Shown here piece after piece: positions 14,863 to 22,731 of a DNA stretch of 64,000 nt. Made by a program: the position numbers and the translations under genes. This DNA comes from Streptomyces sp. CB01201 (GTDB lineage: Bacteria > Actinomycetota > Actinomycetes > Streptomycetales > Streptomycetaceae), in NCBI RefSeq assembly GCF_002803085.1, contig NZ_NNBJ01000001.1, positions 124,001 through 188,000 of the forward strand. Direction: 5' to 3'. The notes beneath the pieces are model-generated. The model worked only from the letters and a program-made list of their open reading frames with translations. It was not told where the DNA came from and did not search any database. Positions within the stretch are counted from its first letter, which is position 1, and each line of letters starts with the position of its first letter.

Positions 14863-17376
14863 TCAGAGTTCGCCGACGTCGGTGACGCGCAGCACCGCAC
14901 GGCCCTCTTCGTCGGAGGCCGCCAGATCGACCTCCGCGCTGATGCCCCAGCCATGGTCGCCGTTCGGGTCGGCGAACGCCTGGCGCACGCGCCACAGGCC
15001 GTGCGCCGCGTCCTCCTCGATGGAGAGCAGCTTCGGGCCGCGCGCGTCGGGGCCGGTACCGAGGTCGTCGTACTCGTCCCAGTACTTGTCCATCGCCTCG
15101 CCCCACGCGTCCGCGTCCCAGCCGGACTCCGCGTCCAGCTCGCCGAGCGCGCCGAGGTTGTCCAGGGCCGCCAGCTCCACCCGGCGGAACATCGCGTTGC
15201 GCACGAGCACCCGGAAGGCGCGGGCGTTGGCCGTGACCGGCTTGACCTCGTCGGCCTTCTCCTGCGCCTCCTCGGCCGTCTGCACCTCGGGGTTGGCGAG
15301 CTGCTCCCACTCGTCCAGGAGCGAGGAGTCGACCTGGCGGACCATCTCCCCGAGCCAGGCGATCAGATCCTCCAGGTCCTCGGTCTTGAGGTCGTCCGGG
15401 ATGGTGTGGTCGAGCGCCTTGTACGCGCTCGCCAGATAGCGCAGGACGATGCCCTCGGTGCGCGCCAGCTCGTACCAGGAGGTGAACTCCGTGAAGGTGA
15501 GCGCCCGTTCGTACATGTCACGGATGACGGACTTCGGCGAGACCGGGTGGTCGCCGACCCACGGGTGCGACTTCTTGTAGACGTTGTACGCGTGCCACAG
15601 GAGCTCCTCCAGCGGCTTCGGGTACGAGATGTCCTGGAGCCGCTCCATCCGCTCCTCGTACTCGACGCCGTCCGCCTTCATCTGCCCGACGGCCTCGCCA
15701 CGCGCCTTGTTCTGCATCGCGGCGAGGATCTGGCGCGGGTCGTCCAGGGTCGACTCGACGACGGAGACCATGTCGAGCGCGTACGAGGGCGACTCCGGGT
15801 CCAGGAGGTCGAAGGCGGCCAGCGCGAACGTCGACAGGGGCTGGTTCAGCGCGAAGTCCTGCTGGAGGTCGACGGTGAGCCGGATCGTGCGGCCCTCCGC
15901 GTCCGGCGTCTCCAGCTGCTCGACCACACCGCCGTCGAGCAGCGAGCGGTAGATCGCGATGGCCCGGCGGATGTGCCGCAGCTGCGCCTTGCGCGGCTCG
16001 TGGTTGTCCTCCAGGAGGTGGCGCATCGCCTCGAAGGCGTTGCCCGGCCGGGCGATCACCGAGAGCAGCATGATGTTGGTGACCCGGAAGCGGGAGGTCA
16101 GGGGCTCCGGCTCGGAGCCGATGAGCTTCTCGAACGTGGTGTCCGACCAGCCCACGAATCCCTCGGGGGCCTTCTTGCGGACCACCTTGCGGCGCTTCTT
16201 CGGGTCGTCGCCCGCCTTGGCGAGCGCCTTCTCGTTCTCGATGACGTGCTCGGGCGCCTGCGCCACGACATAGCCCGCCGTGTCGAAGCCCGCCCGGCCC
16301 GCACGCCCCGCGATCTGGTGGAACTCCCGGGCCCGCAGGGTGCGCACGCGCGTGCCGTCGTACTTCGTCAGGGCCGTGAACAGCACCGTGCGGATGGGGA
16401 CGTTGACGCCGACGCCGAGGGTGTCGGTGCCGCAGATGACCTTCAACAGGCCTGCCTGCGCCAGCTTTTCGACCAGCCGGCGGTACTTGGGCAGCATCCC
16501 CGCGTGGTGCACGCCGATGCCGTGCCGGACGTAACGGGACAGGTTCTGGCCGAACTTGGTGGTGAAGCGGAAGTTGCCGATCAGATCGGCGATCTTGTCC
16601 TTCTCCTCGCGCGTACACATGTTGATCGACATCAGCGACTGCGCCCGCTCGACCGCCTGGGCCTGGGTGAAGTGCACGATGTAGACCGGCGCCTGCCGGG
16701 TTTCGAGCAGCTCGGTCAGCGTCTCGGTGATGGGCGTCGTCACGTACTCGTACGAGAGCGGCACGGGCCGGCTGGCCGAGCGGACGACCGCGGTCTCGCG
16801 GCCGGTGCGGCGCGTCAGGTCCTTCTCGAACATCGAGACGTCACCGAGCGTGGCCGACATCAGGACGAACTGGGCCTGCGGCAGCTCCAGGATCGGGATC
16901 TGCCAGGCCCAGCCGCGGTCGCCCTCGGCGTAGAAGTGGAACTCGTCCATGACGACCTGGCCGACGTCGGCGTGCTTGCCGTCGCGCAGCGCGATGGAGG
17001 CGAGGACCTCGGCCGTGCAGCAGATGACGGGCGCGTCCGCGTTGACGGAGGCGTCACCGGTCAGCATGCCGACGTTCTCGGTGCCGAAGAGCTTGCACAG
17101 GTCGAAGAACTTCTCCGAGACCAGCGCCTTGATCGGCGCGGTGTAGAAGGTGACCTCGTCCCGGGCCAGCGCGGCGAAGTGCGCACCTGCCGCCACCAGG
17201 CTCTTTCCGGATCCCGTGGGGGTGGAAAGGATCACGTTGGCCCCGGACACGACCTCGATCAGCGCCTCCTCCTGGGCCGGGTACAGGGTGATGCCCTGGC
17301 CCTCGGCCCAGGTGGAGAAGGCCTCGAAGAGGGCATCGGGGTCGGCACTCGGCGGCAGCTGATCGATAAGGGTCAC
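14863..17376 (-). CDS. DExH-box helicase with DUF3516 C-terminal domain
   Basis: An 837-residue Ski2-like ATP-dependent helicase, presumably acting on RNA. The GTG at 17376 is chosen because it gives TLIDQLPPSADPDALF, the usual family start. Walker A is STPTGSGKS (about 50-58), motif II is MDEFHFY (DExH), motif III is LMSATLGD, and motif VI is HQIAGRAGRAGFD. The second half, after KKRRKVVRKK, is the long DUF3516 region found in actinobacterial members. First gene of the helicase-tesB-gpx run and divergent from the DUF457 membrane protein. Its cellular substrate is unknown. Confidence 0.88.
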   Translation of the reverse strand: MTLIDQLPPSADPDALFEAFSTWAEGQGITLYPAQEEALIEVVSGANVILSTPTGSGKSLVAAGAHFAALARDEVTFYTAPIKALVSEKFFDLCKLFGTENVGMLTGDASVNADAPVICCTAEVLASIALRDGKHADVGQVVMDEFHFYAEGDRGWAWQIPILELPQAQFVLMSATLGDVSMFEKDLTRRTGRETAVVRSASRPVPLSYEYVTTPITETLTELLETRQAPVYIVHFTQAQAVERAQSLMSINMCTREEKDKIADLIGNFRFTTKFGQNLSRYVRHGIGVHHAGMLPKYRRLVEKLAQAGLLKVICGTDTLGVGVNVPIRTVLFTALTKYDGTRVRTLRAREFHQIAGRAGRAGFDTAGYVVAQAPEHVIENEKALAKAGDDPKKRRKVVRKKAPEGFVGWSDTTFEKLIGSEPEPLTSRFRVTNIMLLSVIARPGNAFEAMRHLLEDNHEPRKAQLRHIRRAIAIYRSLLDGGVVEQLETPDAEGRTIRLTVDLQQDFALNQPLSTFALAAFDLLDPESPSYALDMVSVVESTLDDPRQILAAMQNKARGEAVGQMKADGVEYEERMERLQDISYPKPLEELLWHAYNVYKKSHPWVGDHPVSPKSVIRDMYERALTFTEFTSWYELARTEGIVLRYLASAYKALDHTIPDDLKTEDLEDLIAWLGEMVRQVDSSLLDEWEQLANPEVQTAEEAQEKADEVKPVTANARAFRVLVRNAMFRRVELAALDNLGALGELDAESGWDADAWGEAMDKYWDEYDDLGTGPDARGPKLLSIEEDAAHGLWRVRQAFADPNGDHGWGISAEVDLAASDEEGRAVLRVTDVGEL

Positions 17377-17520
17377 GACCCCATCTTGCCTGGCGCGGGG
17401 CCGGAAGCGGGAACCGGCCACCGGCGCGAAGATCATCGCAGGTAGGCTGCCAGCTCGGCCCGTTCGCGGACGGGCCGTCAACTGGGTTGCTGAGCAAGAG
17501 GAATGGGGCGGGGCACGGCC

Positions 17521-18312
17521 ATGATGGGACCAGCGCACTCACTGTCGGGGGCCGCGGCCTGGCTCGGGGTGGGCGCGGCCGCGGCCGCCACCGGGTACGC
17601 GATGCCGTGGCCGGTACTGGTCGTGGGAGCCCTGATCACGGCGGGGGCGGCGCTCGCGCCCGACCTCGACCACAAGTCGGCGACGATCTCGCGCGCCTTC
17701 GGGCCGGTGTCCAAGGCGCTGTGCGGCATCGTCGACGACCTCTCGCACGCGGTCTACAAGGCGACCCGGGGCCCCGGCGACCCGCGCCGCAACGGCGGTC
17801 ACCGCACGCTGACCCACACCTGGCTGTGGGCCGTCCTGATAGGGGCGGGTGCCTCGGCGGCGGCGGTGTTCGGCGGGCGGTGGGCGGTCCTGACCATCCT
17901 CTTCGTCCATCTGGTCCTTGCGGTCGAAGGCCTGCTGTGGCGGGCCGCCCGCGTCTCCAGCGACGTCCTGGTGTGGTTGCTCGGCGCGACCAGCGCGTGG
18001 ATCCTGGCGGGCGTCCTCGACAAGCCCGGCAACGGCTCGGACTGGCTGTTCACCGGCCCCGGCCAGGAGTACCTCTGGCTCGGCCTGCCGATCATTCTCG
18101 GCGCCCTGGTGCACGACATCGGTGACGCGCTGACCGTCTCGGGCTGCCCGATCCTGTGGCCGATCCCGCTCGGCCGCAAGCGGTGGGCGCCGCTGGGGCC
18201 GCCGAAGGCCATGCGGTTCCGTGCGGGCAGCTGGGTCGAGCTGAAGATCCTGATGCCGGCGTTCATGGTGCTGGGCGGGGTCGGGGCGGCGGGGGCGCTG
18301 AACTTCATCTGA
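17521..18312 (+). CDS. Membrane metal-dependent hydrolase, DUF457/YdjM type
   Basis: About 263 residues. Begins MMGPAHSLSGAAAWLG with the conserved PAHSLSG metal-site His, continues GAALAPDLDHKSAT (DLDH motif) and GHRTLTHTWL, and has LVHDIGDALTVSGCPI near the C-terminus, all putative metal ligands of the YdjM/DUF457 family. Several hydrophobic segments make it an integral membrane protein. An alternative ATG six codons upstream is too close to its purine-rich site. The role of the family is poorly known. The mobile element is inserted 67 bp after its stop. Confidence 0.82.
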   Translation: MMGPAHSLSGAAAWLGVGAAAAATGYAMPWPVLVVGALITAGAALAPDLDHKSATISRAFGPVSKALCGIVDDLSHAVYKATRGPGDPRRNGGHRTLTHTWLWAVLIGAGASAAAVFGGRWAVLTILFVHLVLAVEGLLWRAARVSSDVLVWLLGATSAWILAGVLDKPGNGSDWLFTGPGQEYLWLGLPIILGALVHDIGDALTVSGCPILWPIPLGRKRWAPLGPPKAMRFRAGSWVELKILMPAFMVLGGVGAAGALNFI

Positions 18313-18379
18313 CGCCGGGCCCGCCTCGGGGGGCTGCCTGTCGGGGGCCGCCTCCGGCGGGGATCGCCCCGCCCCACCC

Positions 18380-18387
18380 CTTCCCGA
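18380..18387 (+). other. Left attachment site core
   Basis: CTTCCCGA at the host/element boundary. Host sequence GCCCCACC lies to the left and the element half-site TGCTCCAGAG to the right. The likely crossover dinucleotide is CT at 18380-18381, the symmetry centre of the reconstructed attP; it is non-palindromic, as directional serine integration requires. Confidence 0.7.
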
Positions 18388-18421
18388 TGCTCCAGAGTCA
18401 TAGTTCTGGAGTGATCGGGTC

Positions 18422-20194
18422 GTGGCGGTATCTACGCAGGTCAAGCGGTCGCGGAAAGTCTCCGTCCCTACCAGGGGCATGGATGAGACCTACGGAACTA
18501 CCGGAGTAGCGACCGAGACCCTGCGTGGGGTTCGTTGCGTCCGATTGTCGGTGCGCACGGATGAGACGACCAGCCCCGAGCGGCAGCGCGAGGCAGATGA
18601 CATAGCGGCGGCAGCCCTCGGCATCGACTTTGGCGAGGGCGAGGCACTGCGCGAAGCGGTGGACCTGGACGTGTCCGCGTCCAAGGTCGGCCCCTTCGAC
18701 CGTCCGCAGCTCGGTATGTGGCTCAAGCAGCCGGACAGCTTTGACGTGCTGGTGTGGTGGCGCTTTGACCGTGCCATCCGGTCCATGGGCGACATGCACG
18801 AGCTTGCGAAGTGGGCCAAGGAACACCGCAAGATGCTCGTCTTTGCCGAGGGCATCGGCGGGGGTCGGCTCGTCTTCGACTTCCGCAACCCCATGGACCC
18901 CATGAGCGAACTCATGATGCTCATGTTGGCGTTCGCGGCACAGGTCGAGTCCCAGTCCACCAGCGACCGCGTGACCGGCGCGCAGGCTGCCATGCGGAAG
19001 ATGCCGCTTAGGTGGCGCGGTGGCGGGCAGCCCCCGTACGGTTACGTGCCCGCCCCCATGCCCGCCGAGTTCGGCGGGGTCGGCTGGACGCTCGTCCCCG
19101 ACCCGGACGCCGTGAAGATCATTGAGCGGATCATTGCCGAGCTGTTGGAAGGCAAGACCCTGCACGCCATCGCACGGGGCCTGAACACCGACAAGGTTCT
19201 GTCTCCGGCTGCCCACTGGGCCGCGTACAAGGCGCGCGTCAAGAACGTGCCGGTACCGGAGCGCAAGCCCACACAGTGGCGCGCGAAGACCCTGCGGAAC
19301 ATGCTCACCAGTACCGCACTGCTCGGGTGGAAGACGCACCAGGGCAAGCCGGTCCGGGACGACCAGGGCAACCCGATCATCGCTGCCGAAACAGCGATCC
19401 TCACCCGCGAGGAGTTCGACCAGGTGAACGCGCTGGTCGCACCCAAGCCGCGCAGCGAGGGAGCCCCGCAGCGCGAGGACTCCGGGGCCCTGTTGTTGCG
19501 TGTGATCCACTGCGCGGACTGCGGCAGCCGCATGTATCTGAACAAGGCAAGCGCCGGAAACGGCCGCAACGTCTACGGCTGCGCGTCCCGTCGGCACGGC
19601 ACGCTGTGCAACGCGCCCGCCACCATCCGAGCCGACTGGGCCGACGACCACGCAACCGCCGAGTTCCTGCGCCTGGCGGGACAGGTACAGCTCACACGCA
19701 CCATTGAGATACCCGGGTACGACCCGCAGCCCGAGATTGACGCCACCCTTGCCGAGTTCGAGGAACACCAGAACCAGAAGGGCCGCCAGAAGTCCAAGAC
19801 CGCACAAGCGGCATGGCAGCGCCACGCGGACGCGCTCGACTCCCGGTTGGCCGAGTTGGAAGGGCGGGAGAAGACCGAGCCCCGCCGCGAGGTGATCGGT
19901 ACGGGCCGCACCTACGCCGACGAATGGCACGCAGCCGACGTATTCGGGAAGCGCATCATGCTCATTCAAGCGGGAGCCCGGCTCACGGTGAAGCGCGGAA
20001 CGAAGGGCGGTTGGCGCACGCTCGACCTACGCCGCGTGGACTTCACCATCAGCGGAGAGCTTGACCCCGCCATTGAGGAACACGCGACCGTAGCGGACGA
20101 GCTTGCCACCGAGAACCAGCCCGCCCACACCCCCACGGCCGGAGCCAAGGCACACCGCAACATCACTGCACAGGCGTTCGTCACGGCTGCCTAG
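18422..20194 (+). CDS. Large serine recombinase (phage-type integrase)
   Basis: 590 residues from a GTG; an internal ATG at 18479 is possible. The resolvase-like catalytic domain contains CVRLSVRTDETT with probable nucleophile Ser43, then VWWRFDRAIRSM and the Gln/Ser-rich QVESQSTSDRV helix. The recombinase domain (about 190-330, GGQPPYGYVP, TLRNMLTSTALLGW) is followed by a zinc ribbon HCADCG...YGCASRRHGTLC (about 361-396), a coiled-coil stretch (EFEEHQNQKGRQKSKTAQ), and a C-terminal tail. It catalyses attP x attB integration. Excision would need a directionality factor, which is not identified in the element. Adjacent to the left att core. Confidence 0.93.
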   Translation: MAVSTQVKRSRKVSVPTRGMDETYGTTGVATETLRGVRCVRLSVRTDETTSPERQREADDIAAAALGIDFGEGEALREAVDLDVSASKVGPFDRPQLGMWLKQPDSFDVLVWWRFDRAIRSMGDMHELAKWAKEHRKMLVFAEGIGGGRLVFDFRNPMDPMSELMMLMLAFAAQVESQSTSDRVTGAQAAMRKMPLRWRGGGQPPYGYVPAPMPAEFGGVGWTLVPDPDAVKIIERIIAELLEGKTLHAIARGLNTDKVLSPAAHWAAYKARVKNVPVPERKPTQWRAKTLRNMLTSTALLGWKTHQGKPVRDDQGNPIIAAETAILTREEFDQVNALVAPKPRSEGAPQREDSGALLLRVIHCADCGSRMYLNKASAGNGRNVYGCASRRHGTLCNAPATIRADWADDHATAEFLRLAGQVQLTRTIEIPGYDPQPEIDATLAEFEEHQNQKGRQKSKTAQAAWQRHADALDSRLAELEGREKTEPRREVIGTGRTYADEWHAADVFGKRIMLIQAGARLTVKRGTKGGWRTLDLRRVDFTISGELDPAIEEHATVADELATENQPAHTPTAGAKAHRNITAQAFVTAA

Positions 20195-20217
20195 CGGCCT
20201 GCCTGAGACCAGAGCGC

Positions 20218-20250
20218 GCCCCGGTGATCCCTCACGACCGCCGGGGCTTT
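20218..20250 (+). terminator. Intrinsic terminator of the integrase gene
   Basis: GCCCCGG (20218-20224) pairs with CCGGGGC (20241-20247), followed by TTT, 24 bp after the integrase stop. Confidence 0.6.
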
Positions 20251-20421
20251 CCCATGCCCGCACACGGGCGCGTGGGCCCTCGCCGGCTCGGCGCTACAGC
20301 GGGGCAGGGTGGTGTCAGAGTGACGGTTCCAACCACTTTTTTAGAACACGTAGAAAAAATATAAGAGAAGAGAGATCGGACCACTCTTCGGCACACCGCC
20401 ACGGGTCAGCGTTCCGGGAAA

Positions 20422-20577
20422 CCTCCGCTCTCCACTGCAGCCCGGAAGAGCGTGCAGCGAACCATTCTGCAAGCCCCTCGGGGCTCCGGGATACCTCCGC
20501 TCTCCACTGCAGCCCGGAAGAGCGTGCAGCGAACCATTCTGCAAGCCCCTCGGGGCTCCGGGATACCTCCGCTCTCC
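20422..20577. repeat. 72-bp tandem direct repeat, two identical copies plus 12 bp of a third
   Basis: Copies at 20422-20493 and 20494-20565 are identical, and CCTCCGCTCTCC at 20566-20577 begins a third. The 11 bases before copy one (TTCCGGGAAA type) resemble the copy end (CTCCGGGATA). Each copy contains the palindrome AGCCCCTCGGGGCT and a CTGCA...TGCAG inverted pair. The period is divisible by three, so both strands stay open, but no ribosome site or start supports translation. Confidence 0.85.
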
Positions 20578-20578
20578 C

Positions 20579-20649
20579 GTAAGTAGTGAGGGCGAGCACA
20601 ACCCGACTGTCCGACTGGACAGAGGAATTCGTCCGTCCCTACTACTTAC
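20579..20649. other. Nested inverted repeats: candidate cis site or structured RNA
   Basis: The outer arms GTAAGTAGT (20579-20587) and ACTACTTAC (20641-20649) are perfect. The inner hairpin CTGTCC-GACT-GGACAG (20607-20622) is also perfect. The element begins directly after the last 72-bp repeat. It is not followed by a T tract, so it is not a simple terminator. Function unknown. Confidence 0.5.
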
Positions 20650-20894
20650 AGAGAGCGGGACTACCGCGCACCCACCCAACGGGGGAATCCGGCGGACCGT
20701 GTGCCCGACTCTCGGAACCAGCGTTGCCCGTGCACCACGCGCCCCGCGTTACCGGGGTGGTCGCAGGGGTCGTGAGGCAACGCGTGCGGGGACTGCACCG
20801 CCCACGAGTAACCCGCCCACCAGGGCGTGCCGAAAGGGGTTGTAAGCGCGTGCAGTCCTCACGTTGTCCCGCCTCGCCGGCGAGGACGACACAA

Positions 20895-20968
20895 GCCCGC
20901 TGACCCAACGGCAGAGGTGCGCCGTACCCAATCGGCAGAGTTCCCCGGTTCGAGTCCGGGGGCGGGCA
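20895..20968 (+). tRNA. Degenerate tRNA-like gene
   Basis: 74 nt. Acceptor GCCCGCT pairs with GGCGGGC (one U-G), with discriminator A. The T-arm CCCGG-TTCGAGT-CCGGG is perfect, and the D-loop-like AACGGCAGA has the GG pair. The anticodon stem is only GCCG/CGGC with an 8-nt loop TACCCAAT (20925-20932), so the anticodon is ambiguous: CCC (Gly) or CCA (Trp). The D-stem is short. The segment ACCCAA(T)CGGCAGAG occurs twice inside the gene, suggesting an internal duplication. Probably a decayed or non-canonical element-borne tRNA. Confidence 0.45.
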
Positions 20969-20987
20969 CTACGAGTTCAGTGGACGG

Positions 20988-21227
20988 TCAGCGGCCCGAG
21001 TGGTCGATGACGTTGCCATTGGAGCAGTTGTTCTTGTGGTTGCCGGTCCAATCGCTCAGGGCTGGCACCACGGCCAGCTCCTGGATACACACATCGGCGG
21101 CGGTGAAGTTCCAGTTGTTGGCGGCGTTCACTCCGCTGCCGAAGTTGTCGTCGTTGTCAGCGTGGGCGGGGGCGGCGAGCGCGACGCTGGCGAGGACCAG
21201 CGCAGCGGCGCTAATGATCTTCTTCAT
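20988..21227 (-). CDS. Small secreted protein (79 aa), function unknown
   Basis: Begins MKKIISAAALVLASVALAAP followed by AHAD, a textbook Sec signal peptide with A-x-A cleavage near residue 23. The mature part of about 56 residues is Asn/Asp-rich and has two cysteines (VCIQELAVVPALS and NNCSNGNVIDHS) that could form one disulphide outside the cell. The ATG at 21227 is chosen over an upstream in-frame start because it exposes the signal peptide. It is transcribed opposite to the neighbouring tRNA-like and HNH genes. Small secreted proteins with a VVPxLS motif occur in Streptomyces, but no function is known to me. Presence on a mobile element is notable. Confidence 0.75.
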   Translation of the reverse strand: MKKIISAAALVLASVALAAPAHADNDDNFGSGVNAANNWNFTAADVCIQELAVVPALSDWTGNHKNNCSNGNVIDHSGR

Positions 21228-21302
21228 GGTCTGGAAACGACCCGCGCGCGTCGGCGACACGGCCGATCACTCTTATGCCAGTACGACCACCCAGGGGGCG
21301 CA

Positions 21303-21659
21303 ATGCGCTGTATCGACTGCACCGAGCCCGCGACTCATCGGGGCCGCTGTAAGAGTCACCACGCCACGTACGAGGGTCGTCCGAACGTCCGCTCTCGGCG
21401 GGCACGGGGACGGCGACGGGCGAACCGCCAAGACGCTGCCGCACGGCTCCGCCGGCGAGTGCAGGAACGGGGCTCGGCCTGGTGCGACTGGTGCCTAGGG
21501 GACTTCCCCGCCGACGGGGTGGACGTGGACCATGTGCGCCCGATCTCCCTCGGGGGCGAGGACATAGACAGCAACGTTCAGGTCTTGTGCCACCCGTGCC
21601 ACCAGCTCAAGACCCGTACTGAGTTCGGGGCCGCTGTTGCCCCGCAGACACCGCCCTAG
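21303..21659 (+). CDS. HNH endonuclease (first of two)
   Basis: 118 residues. N-terminal Cys/His pairs CIDC...CKSHH form a probable zinc site, followed by an Arg-rich helix (RRARGRRRANRQDAAARLRRR). The HNH core then reads CDWC...GVDVDHVRPISLGGEDIDSNVQVLCHPCHQLKT, with the catalytic DH, the Asn and the final His, and CxxC pairs binding structural zinc. A GGGGG ribosome site precedes the ATG. In phages such proteins often sit by the terminase and nick DNA during packaging; here no terminase follows. Homing or packaging roles are both possible. Confidence 0.85.
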   Translation: MRCIDCTEPATHRGRCKSHHATYEGRPNVRSRRARGRRRANRQDAAARLRRRVQERGSAWCDWCLGDFPADGVDVDHVRPISLGGEDIDSNVQVLCHPCHQLKTRTEFGAAVAPQTPP

Positions 21660-21730
21660 ACCGGCCCTAACCCGGCTCGTCCTGGTGCGGAAGGGGTGCG
21701 GTGTAGGCGTGCACTCTGCCCCGAGTAAGC

Positions 21731-21789
21731 GCGGGTGGTCCCCGTGCTGAAACCGGGCGGTAGAGACGGTTCGATTCCGTCCACCCCGC
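21731..21789 (+). other. tRNA-like remnant with perfect T-arm
   Basis: GACGG-TTCGATT-CCGTC (21765-21781) is a canonical T-arm. It is followed by CACCCCGC, which pairs with upstream GCGGGTGG (21731-21738) if one C is bulged. A CCCG/CGGG stem stands where an anticodon arm would be. There is no recognisable D-arm, and the length (about 59 nt) is too short for a working tRNA. Alternative upstream acceptor choices have mismatches. Confidence 0.3.
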
Positions 21790-21798
21790 GTGCATGAC

Positions 21799-21840
21799 AC
21801 CGCCCCGGCACGGGCTCTTGCGGGCTCGCGCCGGGGCGGT
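21799..21840. terminator. Strong hairpin between the tRNA-like remnant and the csp gene
   Basis: ACCGCCCCGGC (21799-21809) and GCCGGGGCGGT (21830-21840) form a perfect 11-bp stem. It lies 6 bp past the stop of the minus-strand cold-shock gene and after the plus-strand HNH/tRNA-like transcript, so it can serve both directions. Confidence 0.65.
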
Positions 21841-21846
21841 AGGGAG

Positions 21847-22101
21847 CTATGCAGAATGCGACCCGTCGCCGTCTGCCCGGATGTCAATTGCCTGGAGCCC
21901 CTTCGGGCCCTGCTCCACGACGAAAGTGACCGGTGCACCCTCATCGAGGGTCCGGAAACCGTCCATCTGAATTGCCTGCTGGTGGGCAAATAGCTCATCT
22001 ACCCCGAGCCCGTGTCCATCGTCAGGCGTGATGAACCCGTACCCCTTACTGGCGTTGAACGACTTAACACGGCCCTTCATGCGCGGCTTATCGCCTGACA
22101 T
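21847..22101 (-). CDS. Cold-shock domain protein encoded by the element
   Basis: 84 residues. [22 protein letters not shown] contains the RNP1-type motif KGYGFI, and DELFAH is RNP2-like; [19 protein letters not shown] completes the five-stranded CSD. The start MSGDKPR is backed by GGAGGG 7 bp upstream. The protein has an N-terminal extension and an acidic GDGSHSA tail compared with the usual 67-residue host CspA. CSD proteins bind single-stranded RNA/DNA and can act as transcription antiterminators, which may matter because the element's capsid gene lies behind a terminator. That link is inference. Confidence 0.85.
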   Translation of the reverse strand: MSGDKPRMKGRVKSFNASKGYGFITPDDGHGLGVDELFAHQQAIQMDGFRTLDEGAPVTFVVEQGPKGLQAIDIRADGDGSHSA

Positions 22102-22199
22102 CGCTGGTCCCTCCAAGAGTTGGTAGTTGGGCTGCCGCCCGCCGGGTGATGTTGCCCCTAGTCGGAACCCCCCACACCACCCGAAAGGAGGACCCTCTT

Positions 22200-22574
22200 A
22201 TGCCCCGTAAGCCCCGCCCCCCTTGCTCTGTCCCCGGCTGCCCCGAGCTGACCACGGGTGGGCGCTGTGAGGCTCACCGACGCGAGGCCGAGCAACAGCG
22301 CGGTACGAGTGCAGAGCGGGGCTACACGACGCGTTGGCAGCGCGTCCGTAAGGCGTACCTGTACCGCAACCCGTGGTGTCTGCTGTGCGGTCGCACGGCC
22401 ACGGTCGCGGACCACTTCCCTTTGTCTAGGCGTCAGTTGGTGGCCGAGGGCGTGGCCGATCCGGACGCGTTCAACAGGCTGCGTCCGTTGTGCACGCGCT
22501 GTCACAACCGCGAGACCGCTAAGCGGCAACCGGGCGGTTGGGCAGCCGCAAATGTGAAGCCAATTCGGACATAA
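22200..22574 (+). CDS. HNH endonuclease (second of two), phage type
   Basis: 124 residues. The start MPRKPRPPCSVPGC is supported by GAAAGGAGG 9 bp upstream. N-terminal CSVPGCPELTTGGRCEAH zinc pairs are followed by the RGYTTRWQRVRKAYLYRNPWC region common in phage HNH proteins next to terminase genes. The core is CLLCG...VADHFPLSRR...NRLRPLCTRCHNRETAKRQPGGW. The first catalytic residues read DH (VADH) and the last HN. Sequence differs clearly from the first HNH gene, so this is not a recent duplication. In complete phages this type supports DNA packaging; here the next gene is the capsid protein. Confidence 0.85.
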   Translation: MPRKPRPPCSVPGCPELTTGGRCEAHRREAEQQRGTSAERGYTTRWQRVRKAYLYRNPWCLLCGRTATVADHFPLSRRQLVAEGVADPDAFNRLRPLCTRCHNRETAKRQPGGWAAANVKPIRT

Positions 22575-22668
22575 ATACCGTTCCGACCAGGGGGGTACTC
22601 CCCTCCCCTCCCGCTCCAGATCGGCAGGGAGGCAAAAAACTTGCATGGCTAATTAGGGCGTTTCCGTG

Positions 22669-22705
22669 GGTGTCGCCAGCAACCGGCTGCGACGCCTTTT
22701 TGTTT
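22669..22705 (+). terminator. Intrinsic terminator 30 bp upstream of the capsid gene
   Basis: GGTGTCGC (22669-22676) pairs with GCGACGCC (22689-22696), one G-U, followed by TTTTTGTTT. The capsid ATG begins 30 bp past the T tract, too near for an independent promoter plus leader. The hairpin therefore lies in the capsid transcript's leader and looks like an attenuator. Confidence 0.65.
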
Positions 22706-22731
22706 ATCCACTTCAACACAAGGAATCCATA

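Larger units (their letters stand above)
20195..20894. other. Non-coding 0.7-kb stretch of the element with AT-rich tract, tandem and inverted repeats
   Basis: No convincing gene is seen. It holds the integrase terminator and an unusually AT-rich tract at about 20331-20370 (CACTTTTTTAG, then AGAAAAAATATAAGAG). After these come the 72-bp repeats, an inverted-repeat structure at 20579-20649, and a further 9-bp inverted repeat, GGACTGCAC (20790-20798) with GTGCAGTCC (20850-20858). The 14-bp palindrome CCTCGCCGGCGAGG (about 20872-20885) sits just before the tRNA-like gene. Such density of repeats suggests a cis-acting site (packaging, replication or recombination) or a structured RNA. Confidence 0.5.

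Noticed and set aside
14677..17445. 922-codon plus-strand frame opposite the helicase
   Set aside because: The minus-strand frame has all helicase motifs; this one has no recognisable domain and a shadow-like amino acid composition.
20422..20577. CRISPR array
   Set aside because: The two 72-bp units are directly adjacent with no spacers, there are only 2.2 copies, and no cas gene is near.
20315..20599. Minus-strand frame with a 24-residue repeat over the 72-bp repeats
   Set aside because: Open only because the repeat period is a multiple of three. The plus strand is equally open, and no ribosome site or family match is seen.
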